From CAVYXK01 sp963708245 (lineage in GTDB: Bacteria; Pseudomonadota; Alphaproteobacteria; Acetobacterales; Acetobacteraceae), in NCBI GenBank assembly GCA_963708245.1, contig OY970201.1, positions 6,510,001-6,574,000 of the forward strand: DNA of 64,000 nt, in the 5' to 3' direction. How positions within the stretch are numbered: the first letter of the stretch is position 1; each line of letters opens with the position of its first letter. A program made the translations under genes and the position numbers. This document shows, one piece after another, positions 25,872 through 34,410 of the stretch. The notes beneath the pieces are model-generated. The model made no database searches. It saw only the letters and a list, made by a program, of their open reading frames with translations, and was not told the origin of the DNA.

Positions 25872-27332
25872 CTACCACCCCTCATCGCTCCGACCCAGGA
25901 ACGTCAGCACACGTTCCATCACCTCGCCCTTCGGATAGATCGCCGCCAACGCGCGGGCGCGGGTCAATGGGTCGCTGGCGAAGAATCGCTCATACAGCAC
26001 TTGCCGCCCGCCGAAGGCGCTGCCGGCAACGTCCCACGCAAGCCGGAACAGCTTCGTCCGATCAACCGCCCCGATCGCATCGGTGGCGAGGTACTGCTCG
26101 ATCGCCGGCCTCAGCGGTCCCTCGAAATCGGCCTCGCTCGGCGTGATCAGGAAGCTGCTCGATCCCAATAGCTGCAGGATCTCGATCATCCGCGGATAGG
26201 CAGTCATGAAGATATTTCGGGTGCACTCCGCCGGCACGACTGCCGGACACATGACGCCCCAGCGGTCGATCGCCGCATCGGCCTCGGCCGCCCGCATGCA
26301 GGCCCGCATGATCTCGGTGGTGAGCATCAGCTCGCCGATGCGCTCTTCCGTGTGCGGCAGATGCGCGTTCCCCAGCGCCTGCGTCATCAACAGCGCGATG
26401 CCCAGCACGAACTCGCATTTGGCGAGGTTCTTGGCTGCACCCTGATGCGCCGCATGCGCATTCGAATGCGTCTCGTGCGGTGCCCGATTGAGCCGCTCGA
26501 CCTCGTACAGCAGGAACACCCGCTCCCACGGTACCAGCACGTCGTCGAAGAAGACGATGCAGTCCATCTCCTCGAAGCGCGAGCTCAAGGGCTGGTCGAA
26601 ATGCGAACGCCCGAGGTCGAAGCTATCGCGGCAGAGGAACCTCAGGCCCGGGGTGCCGCAGGGGATCGCGAAGCTGACCGCGAACCGGTCCTGGCCCTCG
26701 CTATGGCGGGCCAGCCGCGGCGAATAAACTGCGATCTCGTCCGATAACGGACCGAGCGTCGCCAGGATGCGCGCACCGCGAACGACGATCCCGGAATCGG
26801 TCTCGCGCATCACCTGAAGCGCGGTGCCCTCTTCCAGGTTGAACATGCCGGTGGGGTTGCGGCTGCGTTGCAGATTGATCAGCGAATGCGTCAGGGTGAT
26901 GTCGTTCTCGCGGATATATTCGACGTAGCGCCGCATGTTTTCGCCGAATTCGGGACGTTTCTCGCCGAAATAATCGGCGGCGGCGCCCCAGGCCGCGAAG
27001 GTCACATTCATGAAATCCGGCGACCGACCCATCATGCCACAGGTCGCCCGTGCCCAGTTCAGCATCATGCGACGGCGCGTCTCCAGCGCCTCGCGCGTTT
27101 TCGGCGTGTCGAACGAGCGACCGACCGGCTCCCCGCTCGAGGGCGACGCATAGGTCATGACGTCGCGCAGCTCGGGGTCATGCTGCATGTCGTACAGCCG
27201 TGCGACCGCCTGCGCGCCCCGGGCGAGCCCTGGATGCGTCGTTACGTCCCGCACCCGCTCGCCGGCGAGCCACACCTCGCGCTCCTGCGCCCGCAGCCCG
27301 TCGAGATATTGCCGCCCGGTCCGTGCCGGCAT
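25872..27332 (-). CDS. 4-hydroxyphenylacetate 3-monooxygenase (HpaB) family flavin oxygenase
   Basis: A 486-aa FADH2-dependent aromatic hydroxylase. Characteristic segments: GRQYLDGLRAQEREVWLAGERV at the N-terminus, INLQRSRNPTGMF, SDEIAVYSPRL, CIVFFDDVLVPWERVFLLYEVERLNR, and a C-terminal helical bundle with WDVAGSAFGGRQVLYERFFASDP. The start at 27332 has GGGGGA eight bases upstream and begins exactly where the family does. The reductase partner (HpaC) is not adjacent. The divergent HxlR gene probably controls it. The true substrate (a phenol or a chlorophenol-type aromatic) cannot be deduced. Confidence 0.88.
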   Translation of the reverse strand: MPARTGRQYLDGLRAQEREVWLAGERVRDVTTHPGLARGAQAVARLYDMQHDPELRDVMTYASPSSGEPVGRSFDTPKTREALETRRRMMLNWARATCGMMGRSPDFMNVTFAAWGAAADYFGEKRPEFGENMRRYVEYIRENDITLTHSLINLQRSRNPTGMFNLEEGTALQVMRETDSGIVVRGARILATLGPLSDEIAVYSPRLARHSEGQDRFAVSFAIPCGTPGLRFLCRDSFDLGRSHFDQPLSSRFEEMDCIVFFDDVLVPWERVFLLYEVERLNRAPHETHSNAHAAHQGAAKNLAKCEFVLGIALLMTQALGNAHLPHTEERIGELMLTTEIMRACMRAAEADAAIDRWGVMCPAVVPAECTRNIFMTAYPRMIEILQLLGSSSFLITPSEADFEGPLRPAIEQYLATDAIGAVDRTKLFRLAWDVAGSAFGGRQVLYERFFASDPLTRARALAAIYPKGEVMERVLTFLGRSDEGW

Positions 27333-27539
27333 CGCTTGGTCCCCCTTCGCTTTAGGCCATCTGCATTGTGCGGATGGCCGCTCTGCACGGGGATTATGGC
27401 AGAGTTCACCCCTCGCCGTGCCCATCGGGCTGGCGAAATCGCTCTAGGGGCCAGTCTCGCCGCCTTGGGTGCCGCTCAGGAAGGTCCCTCAATCCAATCA
27501 GCGGAATGGACGCTGCCTTTGGGGGGCGAGCAGGGGGAC

Positions 27540-27584
27540 TTGCATTACGCTATCCACCTTCCCATAGTGGCTTGCGTCATGCAA
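27540..27584. promoter_or_regulatory. Near-perfect inverted repeat between hpaB-like gene and HxlR gene
   Basis: TTGCATTACGC (27540-27550) and GCGTCATGCAA (27574-27584) match as inverted arms at 10 of 11 positions, 23 bases apart. It lies 26 bases before the HxlR start and within the 277-base divergent promoter region, a good candidate operator for the HxlR regulator. Confidence 0.55.
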
Positions 27585-27609
27585 TCGACCCAGCGCACAC
27601 CGACCTGCC

Positions 27610-28110
27610 ATGCAGCGTAAAAGCTTCGGCAATATGCAGTGCCCCATCGCCCGCAGCCTTGAGCGCGTCGGCGAATGGTGGAGCATCCTCATCCTTCGCG
27701 ACGCCGCCCAGGGCCTCACCCAGTTCGACCAGTTCCAGAAGAACCTGGGCATCGCGCCCAACATCCTCGCCCGCCGGCTCAACGCCCTGGTCGAGGCCGG
27801 TCTGCTCGAACGCCGCCGCTACAGCGAACACCCGCCGCGCGACGAATACGTCCTCACCGAACGCGGCTGGGATTTCCGGCCCGTGCTCTGGGCCTTGCTC
27901 GCCTGGGGCAACAAGCACTTCGCACCCGAGGGCCCGAGCGTCGTCGTCGTTGACAGCGAAACCGGCAGCCCGGCCGACCCCGTCCTCGTCGACCGCAATA
28001 CCGGCAAGATCATGACCCCGGAGACGTTCCGCAGCGCTCCGGGCCCCGCGGCCGACGAGCGCACCCGCGCCCGATACCGTAAAGACGCCACCTCGGAGCA
28101 CGCTTCATGA
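27610..28110 (+). CDS. HxlR-family transcriptional regulator
   Basis: A 166-aa winged-helix regulator. MQRKSFGNMQCPIARSLERVGEWWSILILRDAAQGLTQFDQFQKNLGIAPNILARRLNALVEAGLLERRRYSEHPPRDEYVLTERG has every HxlR hallmark, including the conserved Cys near the N-terminus (Cys11) that senses redox or electrophiles in many members. The C-terminal extension (SVVVVDSETGSPADPVLVDRNTG) is common in proteobacterial HxlR proteins controlling efflux. Its stop overlaps the start of the HlyD gene (ATGA), so regulator and pump are co-transcribed. Confidence 0.93.
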   Translation: MQRKSFGNMQCPIARSLERVGEWWSILILRDAAQGLTQFDQFQKNLGIAPNILARRLNALVEAGLLERRRYSEHPPRDEYVLTERGWDFRPVLWALLAWGNKHFAPEGPSVVVVDSETGSPADPVLVDRNTGKIMTPETFRSAPGPAADERTRARYRKDATSEHAS

Positions 28111-29213
28111 GCGCCACAAACGTCATGGAGCGTGACACCCTCGCTCCCCCGCCGGCTGCCCTGCGCGCCCGCCGCTCCTACAAACGTCCCGCCCTCGCGG
28201 CTCTTGGCCTCGCTGCCCTGCTGGGCGCCGCGGATTACGGCTATGACTGGTGGACCACGGGGCGCTTCATCGAGACCACCGACGATGCATATGTCGGTGG
28301 TGACGTCACCCAGATCGCGCCCCACGTCGCCGGGTTCGTCAGCCGGATCCTGGTGAAGGACAACCAATATGTCCGCGCCGGACAGCCCCTGATCCGCCTG
28401 GACCCCAACGACTTCCAGGCCGCCCTGCATCACGCCGAAGCCGTCCTGCAATCCCGCCAAGCCGACCTCGCCAACCTCGTCGCCAAACGCGTCCTCCAGC
28501 AGGACATGATCGACCAGGCCCAGGCCGACCTCACCGCCAAACAGGCGCAGGCGGTCTTCGCCGCCCAGGAGGATCAGCGTTACAGCGCTCTCGAGAGCAC
28601 TCCCGCCGGATCGCGCCAGAACGCGGAGAGGGCCCGCTCGGCCGACCAGTCGGCCCACGCCGCCGTTCTCTCCTCCGCCGCCTCACTGCAAGCCGCCAAA
28701 CAGCAGCTTGCCGTCATCGACACCGATATCGGCGCCGCCGAAGCCGGCGTTTCGGAAGCCAACGCCGATTTGCGTACGGCGCAGCTCAATCTGGGTTATA
28801 CCGATATCGCCGCCCCCATCGATGGTTACGTCGGCGACCGCTCCGCCCAGGTCGGTGCCTACGTGGCCGCCGGCACCGATCTGCTGTCCGTCGTCCCTGC
28901 CCAAGGCCTCTGGGTGGACGCTAATTTCAAGGAAGACCAGATCGCTCGGATGAAGCCCGGCGATCCCGCCACTATCGTGGCGGACGTGCTGCCCGGCCGT
29001 ACGTTCCACGGTCATGTCGTGAGCCTCGCGCCGGCGACCGGCGCGGTGTTCAGCATCATCCCGCCCGAGAATGCGACCGGCAACTTTACCAAAATCGTGC
29101 AGCGCGTCCCGGTTCGCATCTTGCTTGACGGCGATGGGGGCGACCTTGGGCTCCTCCGCGCAGGCCTTTCCACCATTGTCAGCGTCGATACACGCCGGGA
29201 CTCAGCCAAATGA
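28107..29213 (+). CDS. HlyD/EmrA-family membrane fusion protein
   Basis: A 368-aa periplasmic adaptor. One N-terminal membrane helix (about 29-45), then the EmrA pattern TTDDAYVGGDVTQIAPHVAGFVSRILVKDNQYVRAGQPLIRLDPNDF (lipoyl half), a long alpha hairpin of Ala/Gln-rich helices (55-200), second lipoyl half DIAAPIDGYVGDRSAQVGAYVAAGTDLLSVVP, and the beta barrel. It couples the following DHA2 transporter to an outer-membrane channel. Four-base overlaps join it to the regulator upstream and the pump downstream. Confidence 0.93.
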   Translation: MSATNVMERDTLAPPPAALRARRSYKRPALAALGLAALLGAADYGYDWWTTGRFIETTDDAYVGGDVTQIAPHVAGFVSRILVKDNQYVRAGQPLIRLDPNDFQAALHHAEAVLQSRQADLANLVAKRVLQQDMIDQAQADLTAKQAQAVFAAQEDQRYSALESTPAGSRQNAERARSADQSAHAAVLSSAASLQAAKQQLAVIDTDIGAAEAGVSEANADLRTAQLNLGYTDIAAPIDGYVGDRSAQVGAYVAAGTDLLSVVPAQGLWVDANFKEDQIARMKPGDPATIVADVLPGRTFHGHVVSLAPATGAVFSIIPPENATGNFTKIVQRVPVRILLDGDGGDLGLLRAGLSTIVSVDTRRDSAK

Positions 29214-30754
29214 GTGCCTTGAGCGACATCCTCCCGTTTGCCGTCATGTGCGTCGGAATGTTCGCGGCTTTGCTCGACATCCAGATCGTCGCGTCGTCGT
29301 TGCAGGACATCGGCGGTGGCTTGTCCGCCGCACAGGATCAGATCAGTTGGGTGCAGACGGCCTATTTGATCGCCGAGATCATCATGATCCCACTTTCCGG
29401 CTGGCTGACCCGCGTTTTCTCCACGCGTTGGCTGTTTACGATGTCGGCCGCCGGTTTCACCGCATCCAGCATGCTGTGCGGGGTAGCCTGGAACATCCAG
29501 AGCATGATCCTGTTTCGCGCCCTGCAGGGAATGCTCGGTGCCTCCATGATTCCAATCGTCTTCACCTCTTCGTTCCATTATTTCCCTGGCAAGCGGCGGG
29601 TTTATTCAGCCGCGGTGGTCGGCACGATCGCCTCCGTCGCGCCCGTTTTGGGACCGGTCATCGGCGGGTGGATCACCGACACGCTGAACTGGCACTGGCT
29701 GTTTTATGTCAATCTGGTGCCAGGCATCGCGATCACCATTCTGGTGCCGATTATGGTCCGTATCGACGAGCCGGACCTCTCTCTGTTGAGAGGTGCCGAT
29801 TATCCCGGCATCGTCCTGATGGCGCTCGGTCTCGGCAACCTGGAGTATGTGCTGGAGGAGGGCACGCGGTGGAACTGGTTCAGCGATGACACCATCCGCA
29901 CCTGTGCGTGGATCGCCGGGATCTCCCTTATTCTGTTCGTGGGCCGCAGCCTGACATTCCACAATCCGGTTGTCGATCTGCGCGCGCTGACCAACAGGAA
30001 CTTTGCTCTGGGCTGCCTGCTCTCTTTCATCACGGGCATCGGCATCTTCACCACCATCTATCTGACGCCGCTATTCCTTGGCTATGTGCGCGGGTTCAGC
30101 GCCTGGCAGACCGGGATCGCGATCTTCTCGACGGGAGTCGCCTCGTTGGCTGGCGTGCCTGTGTATATCTTGCTAGCCCGCAAGTACGACCTGCGCTGGC
30201 TGATGATGTTCGGATTGGCAAGCTTCGGTGCCGCCATGTGGTTCTATAGTTTGATCACCCATGACTGGGGCGCAGATCAGCTTTTACTGCCGCAGGTGCT
30301 TCGCGGCTTTCCGCAGGTATTCGCGGTAGCACCGGCCGTGAATCTCGGCCTGGGCAGCCTGCCACCCGAGCGGCTGAAGTTCGCCAGCGGTCTGTTCAAC
30401 ATGATGCGCAATCTGGGCGGGGCCGTGGGAATCGCCGTGAGCGCCGCGATCATCAACGATCAGACAAATTTTCATTTCCTGATGATCGCCTCGCGCCTCA
30501 CCCCGGCGAATAATGCGATGGAGCAGTTTGTGCACGGCGTTACGGAGCGATACGCAGCGGTTCTCGGTAGCCTGGATGCCGGGCGTGCAGCGGCACTCAA
30601 GCAGCTATGGTTGCTCGCGTATCGTGAGGCATCGACGCTGGCCTATGCGGACGCGTTCCGCGCCATCATGCTGGCGTTCATCGTTGCCACTCTGCTGGTG
30701 CCGTTCATGCGCAAGATAGCGGCGCAGACATCGCCACAAACCGAATCTCACTGA
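29210..30754 (+). CDS. DHA2-family MFS multidrug transporter (EmrB-like)
   Basis: A 514-aa inner-membrane drug:H+ antiporter with about 14 membrane helices. Motif A-like GWLTRVFSTRWLF and motif C-like region VGTIASVAPVLGPVIGGWITDTLNWHWLFYVNLVPG are clear, as is MFALLDIQIVASSLQDIGGGLSAAQDQISWVQTAYLIAEI at the N-terminus. Coupled to the adaptor gene by ATGA. With HxlR and the HpaB-type oxygenase next door it may export an aromatic compound or its oxidation product; this is inference from context. Confidence 0.92.
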   Translation: MSALSDILPFAVMCVGMFAALLDIQIVASSLQDIGGGLSAAQDQISWVQTAYLIAEIIMIPLSGWLTRVFSTRWLFTMSAAGFTASSMLCGVAWNIQSMILFRALQGMLGASMIPIVFTSSFHYFPGKRRVYSAAVVGTIASVAPVLGPVIGGWITDTLNWHWLFYVNLVPGIAITILVPIMVRIDEPDLSLLRGADYPGIVLMALGLGNLEYVLEEGTRWNWFSDDTIRTCAWIAGISLILFVGRSLTFHNPVVDLRALTNRNFALGCLLSFITGIGIFTTIYLTPLFLGYVRGFSAWQTGIAIFSTGVASLAGVPVYILLARKYDLRWLMMFGLASFGAAMWFYSLITHDWGADQLLLPQVLRGFPQVFAVAPAVNLGLGSLPPERLKFASGLFNMMRNLGGAVGIAVSAAIINDQTNFHFLMIASRLTPANNAMEQFVHGVTERYAAVLGSLDAGRAAALKQLWLLAYREASTLAYADAFRAIMLAFIVATLLVPFMRKIAAQTSPQTESH

Positions 30755-30769
30755 CCCCGGAGACTGAAT

Positions 30770-31558
30770 ATGCAAACATCGTCCCTGCGCGCCGCGCTGA
30801 TCACCGGCGCCTCCTCCGGCATCGGCGCGACCTACGCAGACCGTCTCGCCCGGCGGGGCCACGACCTTGTCCTTGTCGCCCGCGACGAGCAACGGATGGA
30901 CGCGATCGGCGCCCGTCTCCGCGCCGAGGCCGGCGTTGTCGTCGATGTGCTTCCCGCAGACCTGACGAATCAGAGCGATCTTAACCGCGTGGAGGCGCGC
31001 CTTCGCGAAGACTCGAGCATCGGTCTGCTCGTGAACAACGCCGGCGCGGGGGACTTCAGCGGATTCGCAAACCCGGATCTTGACGCAGCCGAAAAGCTGA
31101 TTCGCCTGAATGTAACCGCGCTTATGCGCCTCGCCGGCGCCGTTGTGCCCCGCTTTGTCGCCGGGGGCGGCGGCTCGATCATCAACATCTCCTCCACACT
31201 GGCGCTCGCGCCCGAGCTTCTGCCAGGGGTTTATTCGGCCACCAAGGCATTCGTCCTGACATTCTCGCAATCGCTGCAGACCGAGCTTGGCCCGCGCGGC
31301 GTTTACGTCCAAGCCGTGCTCCCGGCCGCGACGCGGACTGAGATCTGGGAGCGCTCCGGTAGAAATGTCGATGCCATCCCCAACGTGATGGATGTTGGGG
31401 AACTCGTTGATGCAGCGCTTATCGGTTTTGATCGCAGAGAAACTATCACTATCCCATCCCTGCCTGACGAAGGACAGTGGAACGCCTTCTCCGCCGTCCG
31501 GCTGGCTATGCTGCCGAACTTCCGCCAGGCGCATCCTGCCGCACGCTACCAGACGTGA
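30770..31558 (+). CDS. Short-chain dehydrogenase/reductase
   Basis: A 262-aa classical SDR. Cofactor motif ITGASSGIGATYADRLA (TGxxxGIG), Arg in VARDEQRMD suggesting NADP preference, NNAGAGDF, catalytic Ser in IINISSTLAL and YSATK (Tyr-x-x-x-Lys). It follows the pump by 15 bases on the same strand, so it is the last gene of the hxlR-emrAB operon and may process the same substrate. Confidence 0.9.
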   Translation: MQTSSLRAALITGASSGIGATYADRLARRGHDLVLVARDEQRMDAIGARLRAEAGVVVDVLPADLTNQSDLNRVEARLREDSSIGLLVNNAGAGDFSGFANPDLDAAEKLIRLNVTALMRLAGAVVPRFVAGGGGSIINISSTLALAPELLPGVYSATKAFVLTFSQSLQTELGPRGVYVQAVLPAATRTEIWERSGRNVDAIPNVMDVGELVDAALIGFDRRETITIPSLPDEGQWNAFSAVRLAMLPNFRQAHPAARYQT

Positions 31559-31563
31559 CTGGC

Positions 31564-32212
31564 ATGCGTATCCTGGTCGTCGGCGCCGGCGCAATCGGCG
31601 GATATTTTGGTGGACGCCTGTTGGAAGCGCGACGAGACGTCACGTTCCTCGTCCGGTCCCGCCGCGCTGAGCGGCTCCGCCGCACAGGGCTGTCGATCCG
31701 CAGTCCGCGCGGCAACTTCGATGCTCCAGCGCCGATAATACTATCCGAGGACCTTCGTGATCCCGCCGACCTGATCCTCCTGAGTTGCAAAGCCTACGAT
31801 CTGCCCGAGGCCACGGAGTCGTTCGCACCCGCCGTCGGCCCACGTACGGTAATTTTGCCAGTCCTCAACGGCATGCGGCACGTCGATCTGCTCGAACAGC
31901 GCTTTGGTCCCGCCGCGGTCCTGGGAGGCCAGCGACCCGGCAGGGGTTTCCGCCGAGCGAGGCCGTCCTTCAGCGAAGCCGGGCCATGTTCACAACCGCC
32001 GGCTCCGTTCTGACCGCCTCCATGCTGCGCGACATTCAGCGAAATGCTCGTACCGAAGCTGATCCATGTGCTGGGGGACCTGCTGAAACGCGGGGGCGAC
32101 CCGCCGACCTCACATGCGCTGCTCCGCATCGCCTACGCGCATCTGCTCGCCTACGAGTTTTGTCGCGCGAGAGCGCAAGAGACGGCGGACCACCGCGTCT
32201 CCGAACCGAGGT
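31564..32212 (+). pseudogene. Ketopantoate reductase-family gene, deleted and frameshifted
   Basis: ATG 31564 begins the Rossmann domain (MRILVVGAGAIGGYFGGRLLEARRDVTFLVRSRRAERL...LSCKAYDLPEATESFAPAVGPRTVILPVLNGM), typical of PanE/ApbA. At about 31925 it loses register and jumps to the C-terminal helices: SEAVLQRSRAMFTTAGSVLTASMLRDIQRNARTEAD in a second frame, then after an extra C near 32062 HVLGDLLKRGGDPPTSHALLRIAYAHLLAYE in a third. Some 70 residues in the middle are missing. It follows the SDR directly and may once have belonged to that operon. Confidence 0.85.
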
Positions 32213-32225
32213 AGCTTGGGGACAG

Positions 32226-32326
32226 CTAGTGTTCTGACTTTGACACTTCGATCCCGACCGGGATGGCGGGATCGGCCGCGAACCAGATGGAGGCCGGGGA
32301 TCGAAGCGATAGGATCGCAACACTAG
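32226..32326. other. Long imperfect inverted-repeat structure between panE remnant and response regulator
   Basis: Nested arms: CTAGTGTT (32226-32233) with AACACTAG (32319-32326), and CTTCGATCCC (32246-32255) with GGGATCGAAG (32297-32306). Inner GATCCCG/CGGGATC pairing is also possible. The right outer arm includes the TAG stop codon of the response regulator. No T-tract. It may act as a bidirectional terminator or be a small mobile hairpin element. Confidence 0.5.
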
Positions 32327-32688
32327 GTCGGTAGCGTCGCCTCAATGGTGCGCAGTAGCTCGTCGATGGTAAACGGCTTGGTGATGAATTTGTGCCGGCC
32401 CGCGCTGGCCGCAGCCGCGCGATCCGCAGCACCGCTCATCAACACGACCGGTATGCCGAGACGCCCGGCTCGATCGATGACCGAGTTGGCGCCGCCCCCA
32501 GGGATCAGACAGTCGAGCAGGACCAGGTCGAACCCGCGGTCGCCGAGCCGTTCCAGCGCCGCCATGGCGCTGCCGACCGGGGTCGCGCGGTAGCGGCTCC
32601 GGAGTGCCTCAGCCACCACTTCGGAGACCAACTCGTCGTCTTCGACCACCAGGATGCTGGCGGTATCGATCGATGTGGCAATATCCAT
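32323..32688 (-). CDS. Single-domain response regulator (CheY-like)
   Basis: A 121-aa receiver domain: acidic pocket VVEDDELVSEVV, phosphoacceptor Asp59 in FDLVLLDCLIPGGG, Ser/Thr in VVLMSGAAD, Lys in KFITKPFTIDELLRTIEA. There is no output domain, so it works by protein contact. An upstream ATG at 32727 adds 13 unconserved residues; 32688 is preferred. No kinase is adjacent; the interrupted hybrid kinase elsewhere in the window has its own receiver. Confidence 0.88.
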   Translation of the reverse strand: MDIATSIDTASILVVEDDELVSEVVAEALRSRYRATPVGSAMAALERLGDRGFDLVLLDCLIPGGGANSVIDRAGRLGIPVVLMSGAADRAAAASAGRHKFITKPFTIDELLRTIEATLPT

Positions 32689-32867
32689 CGGGGAAACCCG
32701 CGCTCTAAGTGATTTAGTTCCGAGCATGCCACACTATTCGACTTGTTTCAGAAAGTCCAGTGCCCTGATTGGGTAGAGACCCAATGAAAGCGGGACAGCG
32801 GCGGGTCGCCAGGTCTTCGTCGCTGGCCCGCGCTGCGCTTGGCCGCTAAACACTGCCGGATCGGACC

Positions 32868-33914
32868 ATGTGCGGGAATCCTGCTTATGCGGTTCCGCCC
32901 CCGGATGACGAGGAGCCGATGGCCGCTACTGACCGACGACCAAAGTCACGACCGCCGCAGTCCGCCAACCGCCGAGCCGGCAATTCGCGGCGCACGACAG
33001 CTATTCTGTTCGGGTTGGCCGTCACAGCGGCACTCTCGGCCTGTGCGCCGGGGATCATCGAGGTTGGGCCAACTCGAGAGGTCAAGTCGCCGAGCCAAGC
33101 GATCTCCGACGCGTCGTCCGGGGATACCGTGCTCATCGATCCAGGCGTCTACGCGGACTGTGCTGTGGTCAAAGGCAGCGATGTCACTATCCAGGGCGCC
33201 GGTCCCGGGGTGGTGCTGACCAGCAAAACCTGCGGTGGAAAGGCGATCCTGGTCACCAGGGGCGAGGACATCACGATCCGCAATCTGACTTTGCAACGCG
33301 CGTCCGTGCGTGATCGCAACGGGGCGGGCATCCGCTCCGAGGGCGTCAATCTTACAGTCGATAATGTGCGCTTCCTCGATAATGATGAGGGAATCCTGGC
33401 CGGCGACAAACGCGGTAGCACGATCCGTGTGATCAACAGCGATTTCGAGCGGAACGGCACATGCGCGGGTAGCGGCTGTGCGCACGGGGTGTATGTCGGC
33501 CATATCCAGGAGTTGGACGTCGAGAACTCTCGCTTCTTCGACCAGCAGGTCGGGCACCACGTGAAATCACGCGCGCTTACCACTTTGGTGGTCGGCAATC
33601 GCATCGAAGACGGGCCGGACGGGACGGCGAGCTACGAGATCGATGCTCCGAACGGTGGCAGCGTGCTGATCCAGGGCAATACGATCGAAAAGGGTCCGCA
33701 GGCGCAGAACTGGGGTACGGTGATCGCGATCGGTGAGGAAGGCGGCAGACCCCTGCCCTCGAAAGGGCTGATCATCCGCAACAACAAGTTCACCAACGAC
33801 AACGAGCACGAGACGATCTTTGTGCGCAACGAGGCGCCGTACCCGGCGCAGCTCAGCGGAAATGTGCTCAGCGGCAAAGTGGTGCCGCTACAGGGACCGG
33901 GAACTGTGCAATAA
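32868..33914 (+). CDS. Right-handed parallel beta-helix protein, probable lipoprotein
   Basis: A 348-aa protein. An N-terminal basic stretch precedes a hydrophobic segment ending in a lipobox-like LSAC (TAILFGLAVTAALSACAPG). Then come repeated beta-helix coils: VTIQGAGPGVVLTS, ITIRNLTLQRASV, LTVDNVRFLDNDEGILA, IRVINSDFERNGT, LDVENSRFFDQQVGHHVKSRA, VLIQGNTIEKGP, LIIRNNKFTNDNEHE. This is the NosD/pectate-lyase-like fold, often polysaccharide binding or cleaving. No catalytic set can be assigned. The real start is probably inside, nearer MAATDRRPK. Confidence 0.75.
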   Translation: MCGNPAYAVPPPDDEEPMAATDRRPKSRPPQSANRRAGNSRRTTAILFGLAVTAALSACAPGIIEVGPTREVKSPSQAISDASSGDTVLIDPGVYADCAVVKGSDVTIQGAGPGVVLTSKTCGGKAILVTRGEDITIRNLTLQRASVRDRNGAGIRSEGVNLTVDNVRFLDNDEGILAGDKRGSTIRVINSDFERNGTCAGSGCAHGVYVGHIQELDVENSRFFDQQVGHHVKSRALTTLVVGNRIEDGPDGTASYEIDAPNGGSVLIQGNTIEKGPQAQNWGTVIAIGEEGGRPLPSKGLIIRNNKFTNDNEHETIFVRNEAPYPAQLSGNVLSGKVVPLQGPGTVQ

Positions 33915-33966
33915 TAAGGCGATGCCGGTCGTTCGGCACGTAATGCGAGGGGTGGCGGCTAGTGCG

Positions 33967-34269
33967 TCAACCGCGCAGGAAGAACCAAGCCCCCGCCCCA
34001 ATCAACGCCCAGAACGGAAGTGCTAGAAGGAGGCCGGTCAGGATGCCTCTGGCTGGGGCCAGATTGTCGCTTTCGTCGCTTTCGTCGCCCGAGTTATCGA
34101 ACGGGACGGAGACATCCGCCAATGTGGCCGGGTCGAGTGCGGTCGGGTCGCGCATCATCGCGATGACGTGCTGATTATTGTATTCGACGCGGCCCGGTCG
34201 ACGACGATCAGTCAATTCTTGCGGGAGTATGTTCCGGGCTTCCGCACCGGGGCGACCAGGTTCGGGCAT
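33967..34269 (-). CDS. Hypothetical protein with C-terminal membrane anchor
   Basis: A 100-aa protein from ATG 34269, chosen because GGAGGT lies six bases upstream. The N-terminal 65 residues are polar (MPEPGRPGAEARNILPQELTDRRRPGRVEYNNQHVIAMMRDP, then acidic GDESDESDN). One membrane helix ends it (GILTGLLLALPFWALIGAGAWFFLRG). No recognised family; tail-anchored topology inferred from sequence. Confidence 0.55.
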   Translation of the reverse strand: MPEPGRPGAEARNILPQELTDRRRPGRVEYNNQHVIAMMRDPTALDPATLADVSVPFDNSGDESDESDNLAPARGILTGLLLALPFWALIGAGAWFFLRG

Positions 34270-34410
34270 CGGTGCACCTCCAGACCAGGAGGCTATCAAC
34301 GGAGGATTAACAAGCGATTTATCGCCAGCGAAACGGTGGTGTCGGGACAAGCGGGCTTCAGGGGCAGTCCGGATGTTTACTGGTGAGCCCGCTGAGGCGA
34401 ACTGGCCTTG

